Part shown: positions 17,356 to 25,945 of the stretch, in pieces | Layout: each line of letters begins with the position of its first letter | Numbering within the stretch: the first letter of the stretch is position 1 | Assembly (NCBI GenBank): GCA_947449135.1 | Contig: CANFQO010000019.1 | Coordinates: 1-43,439 of the forward strand | Length of the DNA: 43,439 nucleotides | Source: Planctomycetaceae bacterium | Lineage (GTDB): Bacteria > Planctomycetota > Planctomycetia > Pirellulales > UBA1268 | Direction of reading: 5' to 3' | Notes under the pieces: generated by a model | Told to the model about the DNA's origin: nothing | The model's database searches: none | Seen by the model: the letters and a program-made list of their open reading frames with translations, nothing else | Translations under genes and position numbers: made by a program

Positions 17356-20271
17356 ATGGCCGCCCATCTCCAACCCGGCAAACTCGTCACCCTTCGCGGC
17401 CGCGACTGGGTTGTGCTGCCGTCCGACGATCCCGAGCTGCTCGTCGTGAAGCCGCTCGGCGGCGCGGATGACGAGACGACCGGCATCTTCCTGCCCTTCG
17501 GGATCGAGCACGACACTCCCCGCGACGCCCGCTTCGCGCCGCCCGAGGCCGCCGACCTGGGCGACATCGCCACTGCGAGGCTCCTCTTCGATTCCGCCCG
17601 GCTCGCCTTCCGCAATGGTGCCGGCCCCTTCCGGGCGCTTGCCAAGCTGTCCTTCCGCCCCCGTGCCTATCAGATTGTGCCGCTGGTGATGGCCCTGCGG
17701 CAGGAGACTGTCCGCTTGCTCGTCGCCGACGACGTGGGTGTGGGCAAGACGGTTGAGGCTCTTCTGCTCACCCGCGAGCTCATGGAACGTCGCCGGATTC
17801 GCCGGTTCGCAGTCATCTGCCTGCCGCACCTCTGCGACCAGTGGCAGCAGGAGATTCGTGACAAGCTCGACATCGATGCCGTGATCATCCGCTCGAGTAC
17901 GCAGGCCCGGCTCGACCGCCAGATCCAAGGCGACACAAGCGTCTACGAGTACTACCCCTACCAGATCATCAGCATCGACTACATCAAGGCCGCTAACCGC
18001 CGCGACGTGTTCGTGGAGCAGGCCCCCGAGCTGGTGATCGTGGACGAGGCCCACGCCTGCGCCCGGCCCGAGGGAGCCTCGGAGAAACAGCAGCAGCGGT
18101 ATCACCTTCTGAGCCGGCTCGCGGCCAACCCCGAGCAAAACCTCGTGATGCTTACGGCCACGCCCCACAGCGGAAAGCAGGAGGAGTTTCATTCGCTGCT
18201 CGGCCTACTCAATCCGGACTTCGAAACCCTCGACCTTCCATCGTCGTCGCAGGCCGAGCGTCGCGAACTAGCCAAACATTTCATTCAGCGTAAGCGAGCC
18301 GACGTCGAGAAATGGCTCGGCGAAGACACGCCATTCCCTGCCCGCGAAGCCTTCGAGGTGGACTACGGCCTCACCCCAGCCTACGCCGCCTTCTACGACG
18401 ACATTCTCGGATTCGCTCGGAAACTCGTCGCGGCCGATCCAACGGCTGGCCCCCGCCGCACCCGGGCCCACTACTGGACAGCCCTTGCCCTGCTGCGCGG
18501 CGTGATGTCGAGCCCTGCCGCCGGTGTGACGATGCTCACCACCCGACTCGACAAGCTCGGTGCCGCCGCTGGCGACACAGACGAGTCCGCCGGATCAGCC
18601 GACTCTGATGGCCCGGAGGAAAATCCCGTCGCCGATACTGACGAAACCGCACTCGCTGACACGACCCCGACCCAGCTCGTCGAGTCCGGCGACTGGACAG
18701 ACTCGCAGAAGCGGCAGCTCCGCGACTTCGCCAAACGACTCGAGGCCCTCACCGGCGCCACGCACGACGCGAAACTAAAAAACCTGGCCGACCTCATGGA
18801 AGACTGGCTCGCCAAGGGCATCAATCCTGTCGTTTTCTGCCGGTTCATCCCCACGGCCAACTACCTCGGCGAGCAGTTGAAACCGCTCCTTGCCAAGAAA
18901 TACCCCAAGGTCGATCTCCAGGTCGTCACCAGTGAAGACCCTGACGAGCTCCGCAAGGAACGGATCAAGGGAATGCAGCCTGCCACGCAGCGGGTGCTGA
19001 TCGCCACCGACTGCCTCTCAGAGGGCATCAATCTCCAGGACCTTTTCACCGGCGTCATCCACTACGACCTCCCCTGGAACCCCAACCGCCTAGAGCAGCG
19101 GGAAGGCCGTGTGGATCGTTTCGGTCAGACCGCCAAGACGGTCATGGCCTGCCTGCTCTACGGGGCCGACAACCCGATCGACGGCGTCGTCCTCGACGTG
19201 CTCCTGCGGAAGGTCCGCGAGATCAAAAAGGCCACAGGCATCAACGTGCCTTTTCCGGAGGACTCTCAGTCGATCATCGACACGATCACGCAGGCCCTTC
19301 TCCTCAACCCTGACCGCAAGATTGGCGTCCGCAAGGGGCCGAAGCAGACCGAGTTCGACTTCAGCGAGTGCGACGAGGCGAAGACCGCCGAGATTCGCGT
19401 CTCCCATAAGATCGAGGAGGCGGCCGCTCGCGAAAAAATCTCCCGCGGTATCTTCGCCCAAAATGCCATCCAGGCAGCCGATATAGAGCAGGACCTCAAG
19501 ATCGTTGACGAGGCCATCGGCGACCCTCGGGCCGTCGAGCATTTTGTCGTTGGCGTTCTCCAAAACCTTTTCGGAGTCCAGGTTACCCGCGACAAGAAGG
19601 AAGACGGCTTTCACATCGTCACGGCCAACTTTCCGCCTCAGCTCCAAAACTTCCTCCCGCCGGGCAACGCCGTCGCCGTCTCGTTCGTCTCCCCGGCCCC
19701 CAAAGGCTTTTATTACTTGGGTCGGAACAACCGGTTCGTTGAGCAGCTCTGCCAGATCGTGATGGCCAACACGCTCGGCCGGCAGGGCGCCAAAGCCGCC
19801 CGGGCCGCCGTCATCCGCACCCGCGACGTCTCGCGGAAGACCACGCTCCTCCTCTTCCGCTGCCGCAACGTCATCGAGCAGGCCCGCGACCGCCAGCCCA
19901 ACGCTCCCCCGCACCAGATCGTCGCCGAGGAAATGCTCCTCTGGGGCTGGCGGGGCACGCTCGACGACCGCGACTTCCTCACCCATGATGACGCTAAAAC
20001 GCTCCTCGCCGCCGTCCGCGCGTCAAGCGATCTCTCCGGGCAAGCCCGCGCGAATTTTCTTTCCGCGGAGCTCGAAGCCCTCGCGGACCTCGACGATGAG
20101 TTCAAATCCATCGCGGAAGAACAATCAAAACGGCTTGTCGCCGCCCATGAGCGGTTCAGCGCTCTAATGGACAAGCAGCGGTACCAGGTCGTCTACCCCG
20201 TCCTACCGATGGACCTGCTTGGCATCTACGTCCTCCTCCCCGAAGTTGCCTCGACGGGAGGCCGGCCGTGA
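17356..20271 (+). CDS. SNF2-family helicase/ATPase (DrmD-like)
   Basis: A 971-residue protein. DDVGVGKT at 125-132 is the Walker A, DEAH is at 230-233, and EQREGRVDR at 580-588 is motif VI, all in the order of SNF2/RapA-type translocases. An acidic Asp/Glu/Thr-rich insert at about 400-440 separates the two lobes. It has no bromo- or zinc-finger domains. AAGGA at 17341 precedes the ATG. Its stop overlaps the methyltransferase start (GTGA at 20268-20271), reproducing the adjacent DrmD-DrmMI pair of class 1 DISARM. It probably translocates on DNA to deliver or license attack on unmodified DNA. The ATPase call is firm; the DISARM role is inferred from the neighbour. Confidence 0.85.
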   Translation: MAAHLQPGKLVTLRGRDWVVLPSDDPELLVVKPLGGADDETTGIFLPFGIEHDTPRDARFAPPEAADLGDIATARLLFDSARLAFRNGAGPFRALAKLSFRPRAYQIVPLVMALRQETVRLLVADDVGVGKTVEALLLTRELMERRRIRRFAVICLPHLCDQWQQEIRDKLDIDAVIIRSSTQARLDRQIQGDTSVYEYYPYQIISIDYIKAANRRDVFVEQAPELVIVDEAHACARPEGASEKQQQRYHLLSRLAANPEQNLVMLTATPHSGKQEEFHSLLGLLNPDFETLDLPSSSQAERRELAKHFIQRKRADVEKWLGEDTPFPAREAFEVDYGLTPAYAAFYDDILGFARKLVAADPTAGPRRTRAHYWTALALLRGVMSSPAAGVTMLTTRLDKLGAAAGDTDESAGSADSDGPEENPVADTDETALADTTPTQLVESGDWTDSQKRQLRDFAKRLEALTGATHDAKLKNLADLMEDWLAKGINPVVFCRFIPTANYLGEQLKPLLAKKYPKVDLQVVTSEDPDELRKERIKGMQPATQRVLIATDCLSEGINLQDLFTGVIHYDLPWNPNRLEQREGRVDRFGQTAKTVMACLLYGADNPIDGVVLDVLLRKVREIKKATGINVPFPEDSQSIIDTITQALLLNPDRKIGVRKGPKQTEFDFSECDEAKTAEIRVSHKIEEAAAREKISRGIFAQNAIQAADIEQDLKIVDEAIGDPRAVEHFVVGVLQNLFGVQVTRDKKEDGFHIVTANFPPQLQNFLPPGNAVAVSFVSPAPKGFYYLGRNNRFVEQLCQIVMANTLGRQGAKAARAAVIRTRDVSRKTTLLLFRCRNVIEQARDRQPNAPPHQIVAEEMLLWGWRGTLDDRDFLTHDDAKTLLAAVRASSDLSGQARANFLSAELEALADLDDEFKSIAEEQSKRLVAAHERFSALMDKQRYQVVYPVLPMDLLGIYVLLPEVASTGGRP

Positions 20272-23200
20272 ACTACCCGAGCATCCGCATCGAGGGCGCG
20301 ATCCTCTCGCCCGACATCATCGACCGCCTTGAGGAACTTCCCGGCCAGAAACCCGCCGATTTCGGCCTCGAGGCGACGTCCAAGGTCAAGGACGAGATCG
20401 CCCGCGCTTGGGCCGACGCCCAGGATTACTGGCGGATCTTCCAGCGGAAGCTCGACACCCTCAAGCCCGAGGCCACAGCCACCACCGAGACGCGAAACCT
20501 CTGGATCGTCCCGCTCCTCGGTCTCCTCAAATACGACCTCGAGTTCCAGAAGTCGGGGGCGGAGATCAACGGCAAGACCTACGCCATCTCCCATCGCATC
20601 ACCAACCGCGGCCACACGCCCCTCCACATCGTTGGCATCCGCGACCCCGCCGGCCTCGACCGCAAGCCAGCCAACGCCACGCTCCGGATGTCGGCCCACG
20701 CCGTCCTCCAGGAGTTTCTGAACCTCGACGAGCATCTCTACGGGGTCGTCACGAATGGCCGCGTGATCCGCCTCCTCCGCGACTCCTCCCGGCTCATCAA
20801 GCAGAGCTACCTGGAGTTCGACCTCGACCGGATCTTCACCGACGGCCTCTTCGCTGATTTTGCGATCCTTTACCGGCTCCTTCACGCCTCCCGGCTCCCG
20901 GCCTCGGCCGAGACGGCCGCCGAGAGCCTGATCGAGCGCTACCACCAAGACTCGCTCGACTCGGGCGCCCGCATCCGCGAGGGCCTGTCAGCGGCGGTGG
21001 AAAACGCGATCCTCACGTTCGGCAATGGGTTCCTCACCCACCCGGCCAACGACACCCTCCGCGACCATCTCGCGTCCGGCCGCCTCACCGCCGACGACTA
21101 CTACAAGTCGCTCCTGCGGCTCATCTACCGGCTCCTCTTCCTGATGGTGATCGAGGAGCGCGGCCTTGTCTTTCCGGCGTCGGCCACGCAAAAACAGCGC
21201 GACGCGTACATGCGGTTCTACTCGGTCGCCCGGCTCCGCACGCTCTCCGAAAAGCGACACCTCGCCGACAAACGCCAAAGCGACCTCTGGCTGGCCCTGC
21301 TCTCCACGTTCCGCCTCTTCGAGGCTGGCGGCCCAGGAGAAAAACTCGGCCTCAAGCCTCTCGCCGGCGATCTGTTCCGGGACGACGCACTCGGCGACTT
21401 GGAGCACTGCCAGCTCGCTAACGACGCGCTCCTTACCTGCCTCCGCTCGCTCGGCCTCTATCAACACCCAACATCAAACCAGCTCATCCGCGTCAACTAT
21501 GCGGCCCTCAATGTCGAGGAGTTCGGTTCTGTCTATGAGGGCCTGCTCGAGTACGAGCCCGCCGTTGACACCGGCGCCACCCCGCCAACGTTTTCCTTCA
21601 AGAAGGGCGACGAACGCTCCGCTACCGGCTCCCACTACACGCCCGACGACCTGGTTCAGCCGCTCATCAAGCACTCGCTCGACCATTTGATCGCGGACCG
21701 ACTCAAGAAGCCCGATCCCGAGAAGGAGCTGCTCGACCTCCGCGTGGCCGACATCGCCTGCGGCTCGGGCCACATCTTGCTGGCCGCCGCCCGGCGGATC
21801 GCCACGGAGCTGGCCATCGTGCGCACCGGCGAGGAGCAGCCGTCCCCCACGGCGTATCGCACGGCCCTCCGCGACACGATCCGCTCTTGCATCTACGGGG
21901 TGGACTACAACCCGCTAGCCGTGGAGCTCTGCAAGGTCGCCCTCTGGCTCGAGGCTCACAATCCTGGCGAGCCACTCAACTTTCTCGACCACCGGATCAA
22001 GTGCGGTAACGCGATCGTCGGCTACGTCCGCCGCGAAGAGGTCGATGTTGGGGTGCCGGACGAGGCCTTCGCCAAGCTGCCGGGCGATGACTCGGAGATC
22101 GCCAAGGAGATCCGGGCACGCAATAAGAAGGAACGCAAGAACCGCGATCAGAAGAAGTTTGCGTTCACGAAGGATCGGCAGGCGCAGATCGACGCGGTAC
22201 TCGCCAAGTGGCAGACGATTTCGGCGATGCCCGAACGTGTGCCCGTCGAGATCGATGCCAAGAAAGAGGCATTCGACTCGTTCATGTCGAGCGGCGCGGC
22301 GTTCGTGCTGAAGCAGATCGCGTCGATTCCAATTGCGCAGTTCTATCTGCCACGAACCAACGAGAATGAGCGGAAGATTATTACGGATGAGGAGTTTCGG
22401 GAATACTGGTCAGGTGAGCGGTCGCCGCAGGGGCAGGCACCAGCGGCCGCCGTCGGCGTCGCCACCAAGAAACGGTTCTTTCACTGGTTTTTGGAGTTTC
22501 CCGAGATCATCCAGCGGGGCGGATTTGATTGCATTTTGGGGAATCCGCCGTACCTGTGGGGGCAGGCCCTTAGCGGAAACTACGGACACTCATTTTGCGA
22601 ATACGTCCGATTTGAATACGCGCCGTGCAGTCTTAGCGACCTGGTCGCCTACTTTGTGCGTCGCATGTTCGCGTTGCTATCGCCAGTCGGTGCAACAGCA
22701 TTCATAACCACAAATTCCATTAAAGACGGGGCTCTTCGACAGGACACGCTTGATGAGATCAGTCATAGAGGTGGGCATATCCAAATGGCGCACCGGGCGA
22801 TCAGGTGGCCAGGCCGTGCAAAACTAGTCGTATCGTTACTGGCTATCTCGCGAGATGCTCCGCGCAGGCCCGTGTGGCTGGACGGTCGTCCAGTGTCCTC
22901 GGTCAACCCCTTTCTTGAGGAAGGAGAGAGCGAGACGCCAGCTCGCGATCTTGCTGCCAACGCGCACCTCGCCTTTAAGGGGGCGTTCTTCCTCGGTGAT
23001 GGCTTTCTTCTGACGCATGACGAAGCATCCCGTTTCAAAGAAGATTCATCTAAAAGCGCGGAAGTAATCTTTCCTGTATTGAATGGCCAAGAACTCAATA
23101 ACTCCCCCGCGCTGACACCAACCCGTGCCTGTATCAACTTCTTCGATCGCACGCTCGAAGAGGCTTCTAGTTACAGCCAGCCGTTTCAACGCGTCAAGAA

Positions 23201-24116
23201 ACTTGTAAAGCCAATTCGCGACGCCCTGGATTCGACCTCTGCAACCAATAAGCGGCGGCGCGAATATTGGTGGCAGTGGGCAGATATGGCACTTACGCTT
23301 CACCGCGAGGTATCTTCTCTCACACGCTGCTTCGCAACAGCCCAGACAACAAAGTATCTCAACTTCACAGCTGTTCCCGCGAATTGGGTCTTTCTGCAGA
23401 CATGCTATGTCGTCATGCGATCCGACTGGCTTACGTTCGCAATACTACAAAGCGGAATTCATGAATCGTGGGCGAGAAAATACAGCGGCGCACTCAAGCA
23501 GGACATGCGTTATTCGCCATCGACTTGCTTGGTGACATTTCCTTTTCCGCAGACGTGCGACGAGACAGGCCTGTCATATATGGAGGAGCTGGGCTCTCGC
23601 CACCACGAGCAACGTCAGAAACTGATGTTGTTACTGTGGCTGGGTTTGACGGATGTCTACAACCTCTTCCACTCGCGGGAGGTGGATGAGGATCTCAAGA
23701 AGTATTTCACGAGTCGGGCAAAGAAAGACCCGTCTGGCAGCTCGATCCCGGAGGAGCATCGGGCGGGGGCATTAGCGTTGTCGTTCGACGCGGCACTCGC
23801 CGGCATCCTCGAGCTTCGTCGCATGCACGTGGAGCTCGACACGGCGGTCCGCGACGCGTACGGCTGGCAGGATCTGCCTCTGGAGCACGACTTCTACGAG
23901 GTGGAGACGCTCCCAGAGAACGACCGCGTCCGCTACACGATCTCCCCCGCCGCCCGCAAGGAGCTCCTCAAGCGTCTCCTTGCCGAAAACCACCTCCGCG
24001 CCGCGAGCGAGTCCGCGGCCGCCGCCCTCGCTCCACCGTCCGCAAAAAATGGCACCAAACGCCCCCGCCGCAAAGCCTCCTCCGACGACAGCGGCCTTTT
24101 CGCTAACCAGGATTGA
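20268..24116 (+). CDS. Eco57I-like N6-adenine DNA methyltransferase (DrmMI-like)
   Basis: A 1282-residue protein starting at GTG 20268, with GGGAGG 6 bases upstream and the start overlapping the SNF2 stop. Motif I DIACGSG is at 495-501 and the catalytic NPPY at 759-762, typical of the gamma-type adenine methylases of the Eco57I/PglX/DrmMI kind. A long charged linker (about 610-690) lies between them. The target recognition region should follow NPPY to about residue 1110. I see no nuclease motif in the N-terminal 480 residues, so it is probably methylase-only, with self DNA as substrate. Bases 22560-23560 are visibly poorer in GC than the rest: hand counts give about 50% at 23281-23460 against 65% at 21241-21300 and 70% at 24001-24060. 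This hints at exchange of the recognition domain. Confidence 0.88.
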   Translation: MNYPSIRIEGAILSPDIIDRLEELPGQKPADFGLEATSKVKDEIARAWADAQDYWRIFQRKLDTLKPEATATTETRNLWIVPLLGLLKYDLEFQKSGAEINGKTYAISHRITNRGHTPLHIVGIRDPAGLDRKPANATLRMSAHAVLQEFLNLDEHLYGVVTNGRVIRLLRDSSRLIKQSYLEFDLDRIFTDGLFADFAILYRLLHASRLPASAETAAESLIERYHQDSLDSGARIREGLSAAVENAILTFGNGFLTHPANDTLRDHLASGRLTADDYYKSLLRLIYRLLFLMVIEERGLVFPASATQKQRDAYMRFYSVARLRTLSEKRHLADKRQSDLWLALLSTFRLFEAGGPGEKLGLKPLAGDLFRDDALGDLEHCQLANDALLTCLRSLGLYQHPTSNQLIRVNYAALNVEEFGSVYEGLLEYEPAVDTGATPPTFSFKKGDERSATGSHYTPDDLVQPLIKHSLDHLIADRLKKPDPEKELLDLRVADIACGSGHILLAAARRIATELAIVRTGEEQPSPTAYRTALRDTIRSCIYGVDYNPLAVELCKVALWLEAHNPGEPLNFLDHRIKCGNAIVGYVRREEVDVGVPDEAFAKLPGDDSEIAKEIRARNKKERKNRDQKKFAFTKDRQAQIDAVLAKWQTISAMPERVPVEIDAKKEAFDSFMSSGAAFVLKQIASIPIAQFYLPRTNENERKIITDEEFREYWSGERSPQGQAPAAAVGVATKKRFFHWFLEFPEIIQRGGFDCILGNPPYLWGQALSGNYGHSFCEYVRFEYAPCSLSDLVAYFVRRMFALLSPVGATAFITTNSIKDGALRQDTLDEISHRGGHIQMAHRAIRWPGRAKLVVSLLAISRDAPRRPVWLDGRPVSSVNPFLEEGESETPARDLAANAHLAFKGAFFLGDGFLLTHDEASRFKEDSSKSAEVIFPVLNGQELNNSPALTPTRACINFFDRTLEEASSYSQPFQRVKKLVKPIRDALDSTSATNKRRREYWWQWADMALTLHREVSSLTRCFATAQTTKYLNFTAVPANWVFLQTCYVVMRSDWLTFAILQSGIHESWARKYSGALKQDMRYSPSTCLVTFPFPQTCDETGLSYMEELGSRHHEQRQKLMLLLWLGLTDVYNLFHSREVDEDLKKYFTSRAKKDPSGSSIPEEHRAGALALSFDAALAGILELRRMHVELDTAVRDAYGWQDLPLEHDFYEVETLPENDRVRYTISPAARKELLKRLLAENHLRAASESAAAALAPPSAKNGTKRPRRKASSDDSGLFANQD

Positions 24117-24145
24117 CTAGCCCCTGCTGCAAGGAGCCCACGCAC

Positions 24146-25906
24146 ATGCCGGACTTTCATCTCTCCAAGAGCGAAATTTTTTTCTACGGCGCACTCGCCT
24201 ACTCGCTACACCCCCTTATGCCATCCAACGATGGCAAGGGCGCGAAACACCTCTCGGATCTTTTTCCCGCGTTGGGCGATCTGTGGCCCGAAACCGTGGA
24301 TCCGTTTTCCACACTTGAGCAACTGGCCGTCGACTTCGGCATCGCCCGGCGACCTGAGTGGGACCCTGCGGGCGACGACGAGGAAAGACCATGGAACCCC
24401 GAGTTTCGTGAGCCCTTGCCCGAAGATACGGTGTGGGCGCTCGCGGATGGATCGCCCGTATCCCCTGAAGAGTTTGCGGACATCGCCCAACGACTCGAAG
24501 CGGTATTCGAGCAAGATCGCGGCGTTGACGATGAGTCAGAATCGTCGCAGTTTGCTGCCGAGACGATGCGTCATCCCGCGCAGCTGCTCAACATGTTCAC
24601 GGGTGTCCCACAGTGGGTGCCGCAGAACTTGCACGAGCGCTGCTTCAAGGAGTACACCGATTCGCTCGGTGCCTTTGTGGCGGAGGGCGAATCGCCATCG
24701 GAGCCTGGCTACGTCTACCGACTCTCCTGGCGCGGCATCATGTATCGCTATAAAGTCACGCAACAGACAAATCCTCTGTATGAATCATTGGTAAACCAAT
24801 TCCGCGATGAACTGAAGCCGCCTCGGGCCGTCCTCCTGACCTTGATGAAACCGCTGGGCGAGGCCGGCAGGGTAAGCGCGCCGCGGCTTGCCACGTGGCT
24901 TGGAGATCTTGAAACCAATTACGGCGAGACTCCCGAGTGGAATGTTGCGCATTCGCTCGCGGCGGCCAGGTCTGCTGCCCGAACGCTCGAGCAGCACATC
25001 ACGCATCACGACGCCGTCTTTGCCGCCATGTTGGTGAAACAGGAGTCGCTGCAGCGGATGTCTACCCGGGAGCAACTGGGCGATTTTTTTGAATACATAT
25101 CCGACATCGTCGACGAGCGTGTCAATGAATTTCGCAATAGCGGCCGCACGTATTCCGAGCCGACACCCGAAGAGATGCTGTTCCTGAATGCCAGGGTGTT
25201 GTGCCAGCTCTCGGGTGACATGATGTACGCCGCTGCAGGAGGGGCTCGGGATCTCGGCTTGACCGAAGTAGCAACTCTGGCCGAGGGTGGCGGCGCCATG
25301 GCTCGGCGGTTCGATCAGACGCTCAAGGAAGTCACGTTTGGCGCCTACGCGATCCAGCAACTGCGGCAAGGCAGCCGTGATCTCGGCGATCTTGCCAGCA
25401 ACGCTATGCGGCTTGCGTACGGCCAACTGTTTTTCAGCGAACTCGCCGAGAATCACGTCTACATCGATCCCTCCACGAGAGCCGCACTCCTCAAGCATCC
25501 CACGGCGGTCCGAGCACAACTCGCCGAGGCGATATCCCAGTTCGAACGGCAGACGCTGCCGAACTTTACAGTGACATCGGTATGCGGTCTCGTCGAACCC
25601 ACGGTTCGAAAGATGGCTGCAGCGTGGCTGCAGCCTGGCACCTACCGCGGCGACACGGCGGACGTCCTCAGGGCACTGCGATCGAACACCCTTGCTGAGC
25701 TCGATCGAATTCGCACTAACACGGCCGTAGGCAGCGAGCCTTCGCCCGAGGAAGCCGACGCCTTGTTGAAACTGTTCTGCGTCAACGTCGGCTTGGGGCT
25801 CAACAACCTGGGTAACACGGTTCGGCATCACGCCCACAAGGTATTGAAGCGGCACGACGCCGGCGTGATGCTCCACGGCCTGTGCGCGATCTTGCAACGC
25901 CTTTAG
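24146..25906 (+). CDS. Large hypothetical protein of the defence cluster
   Basis: A 586-residue protein. I chose the ATG at 24146, with AAGGAG at 24131-24136. I do not recognise it. The sequence is soluble and overwhelmingly helical: an acidic first quarter (DDEERPWNPEFREPLPEDT), then long amphipathic helices, e.g. around SLAAARSAARTLEQHITHH and DLASNAMRLAYGQLFF. It has no nucleotide-binding or nuclease motif and no cysteine pairs. It follows the methyltransferase by 29 bases and precedes the UvrD-like gene by about 40, so it is in the same transcript. It could be a scaffold, inhibitor or effector. Confidence 0.6.
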   Translation: MPDFHLSKSEIFFYGALAYSLHPLMPSNDGKGAKHLSDLFPALGDLWPETVDPFSTLEQLAVDFGIARRPEWDPAGDDEERPWNPEFREPLPEDTVWALADGSPVSPEEFADIAQRLEAVFEQDRGVDDESESSQFAAETMRHPAQLLNMFTGVPQWVPQNLHERCFKEYTDSLGAFVAEGESPSEPGYVYRLSWRGIMYRYKVTQQTNPLYESLVNQFRDELKPPRAVLLTLMKPLGEAGRVSAPRLATWLGDLETNYGETPEWNVAHSLAAARSAARTLEQHITHHDAVFAAMLVKQESLQRMSTREQLGDFFEYISDIVDERVNEFRNSGRTYSEPTPEEMLFLNARVLCQLSGDMMYAAAGGARDLGLTEVATLAEGGGAMARRFDQTLKEVTFGAYAIQQLRQGSRDLGDLASNAMRLAYGQLFFSELAENHVYIDPSTRAALLKHPTAVRAQLAEAISQFERQTLPNFTVTSVCGLVEPTVRKMAAAWLQPGTYRGDTADVLRALRSNTLAELDRIRTNTAVGSEPSPEEADALLKLFCVNVGLGLNNLGNTVRHHAHKVLKRHDAGVMLHGLCAILQRL

Positions 25907-25945
25907 CCCTCTCGAATCTCGCCCTGTTTCTTGCGTAAAACGCCG

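Noticed and set aside
17269-18192. Minus-strand open frame of 307 codons, and a similar one at 19090-19986
   Set aside because: Both are antisense to the SNF2 gene, whose motifs are certain; they have no motif or ribosome site of their own.
24858-24875. Partial match to the tRNA-end sequence (CCGGCAGGG)
   Set aside because: The match stops after nine bases inside coding sequence, too short to be the second attachment site.
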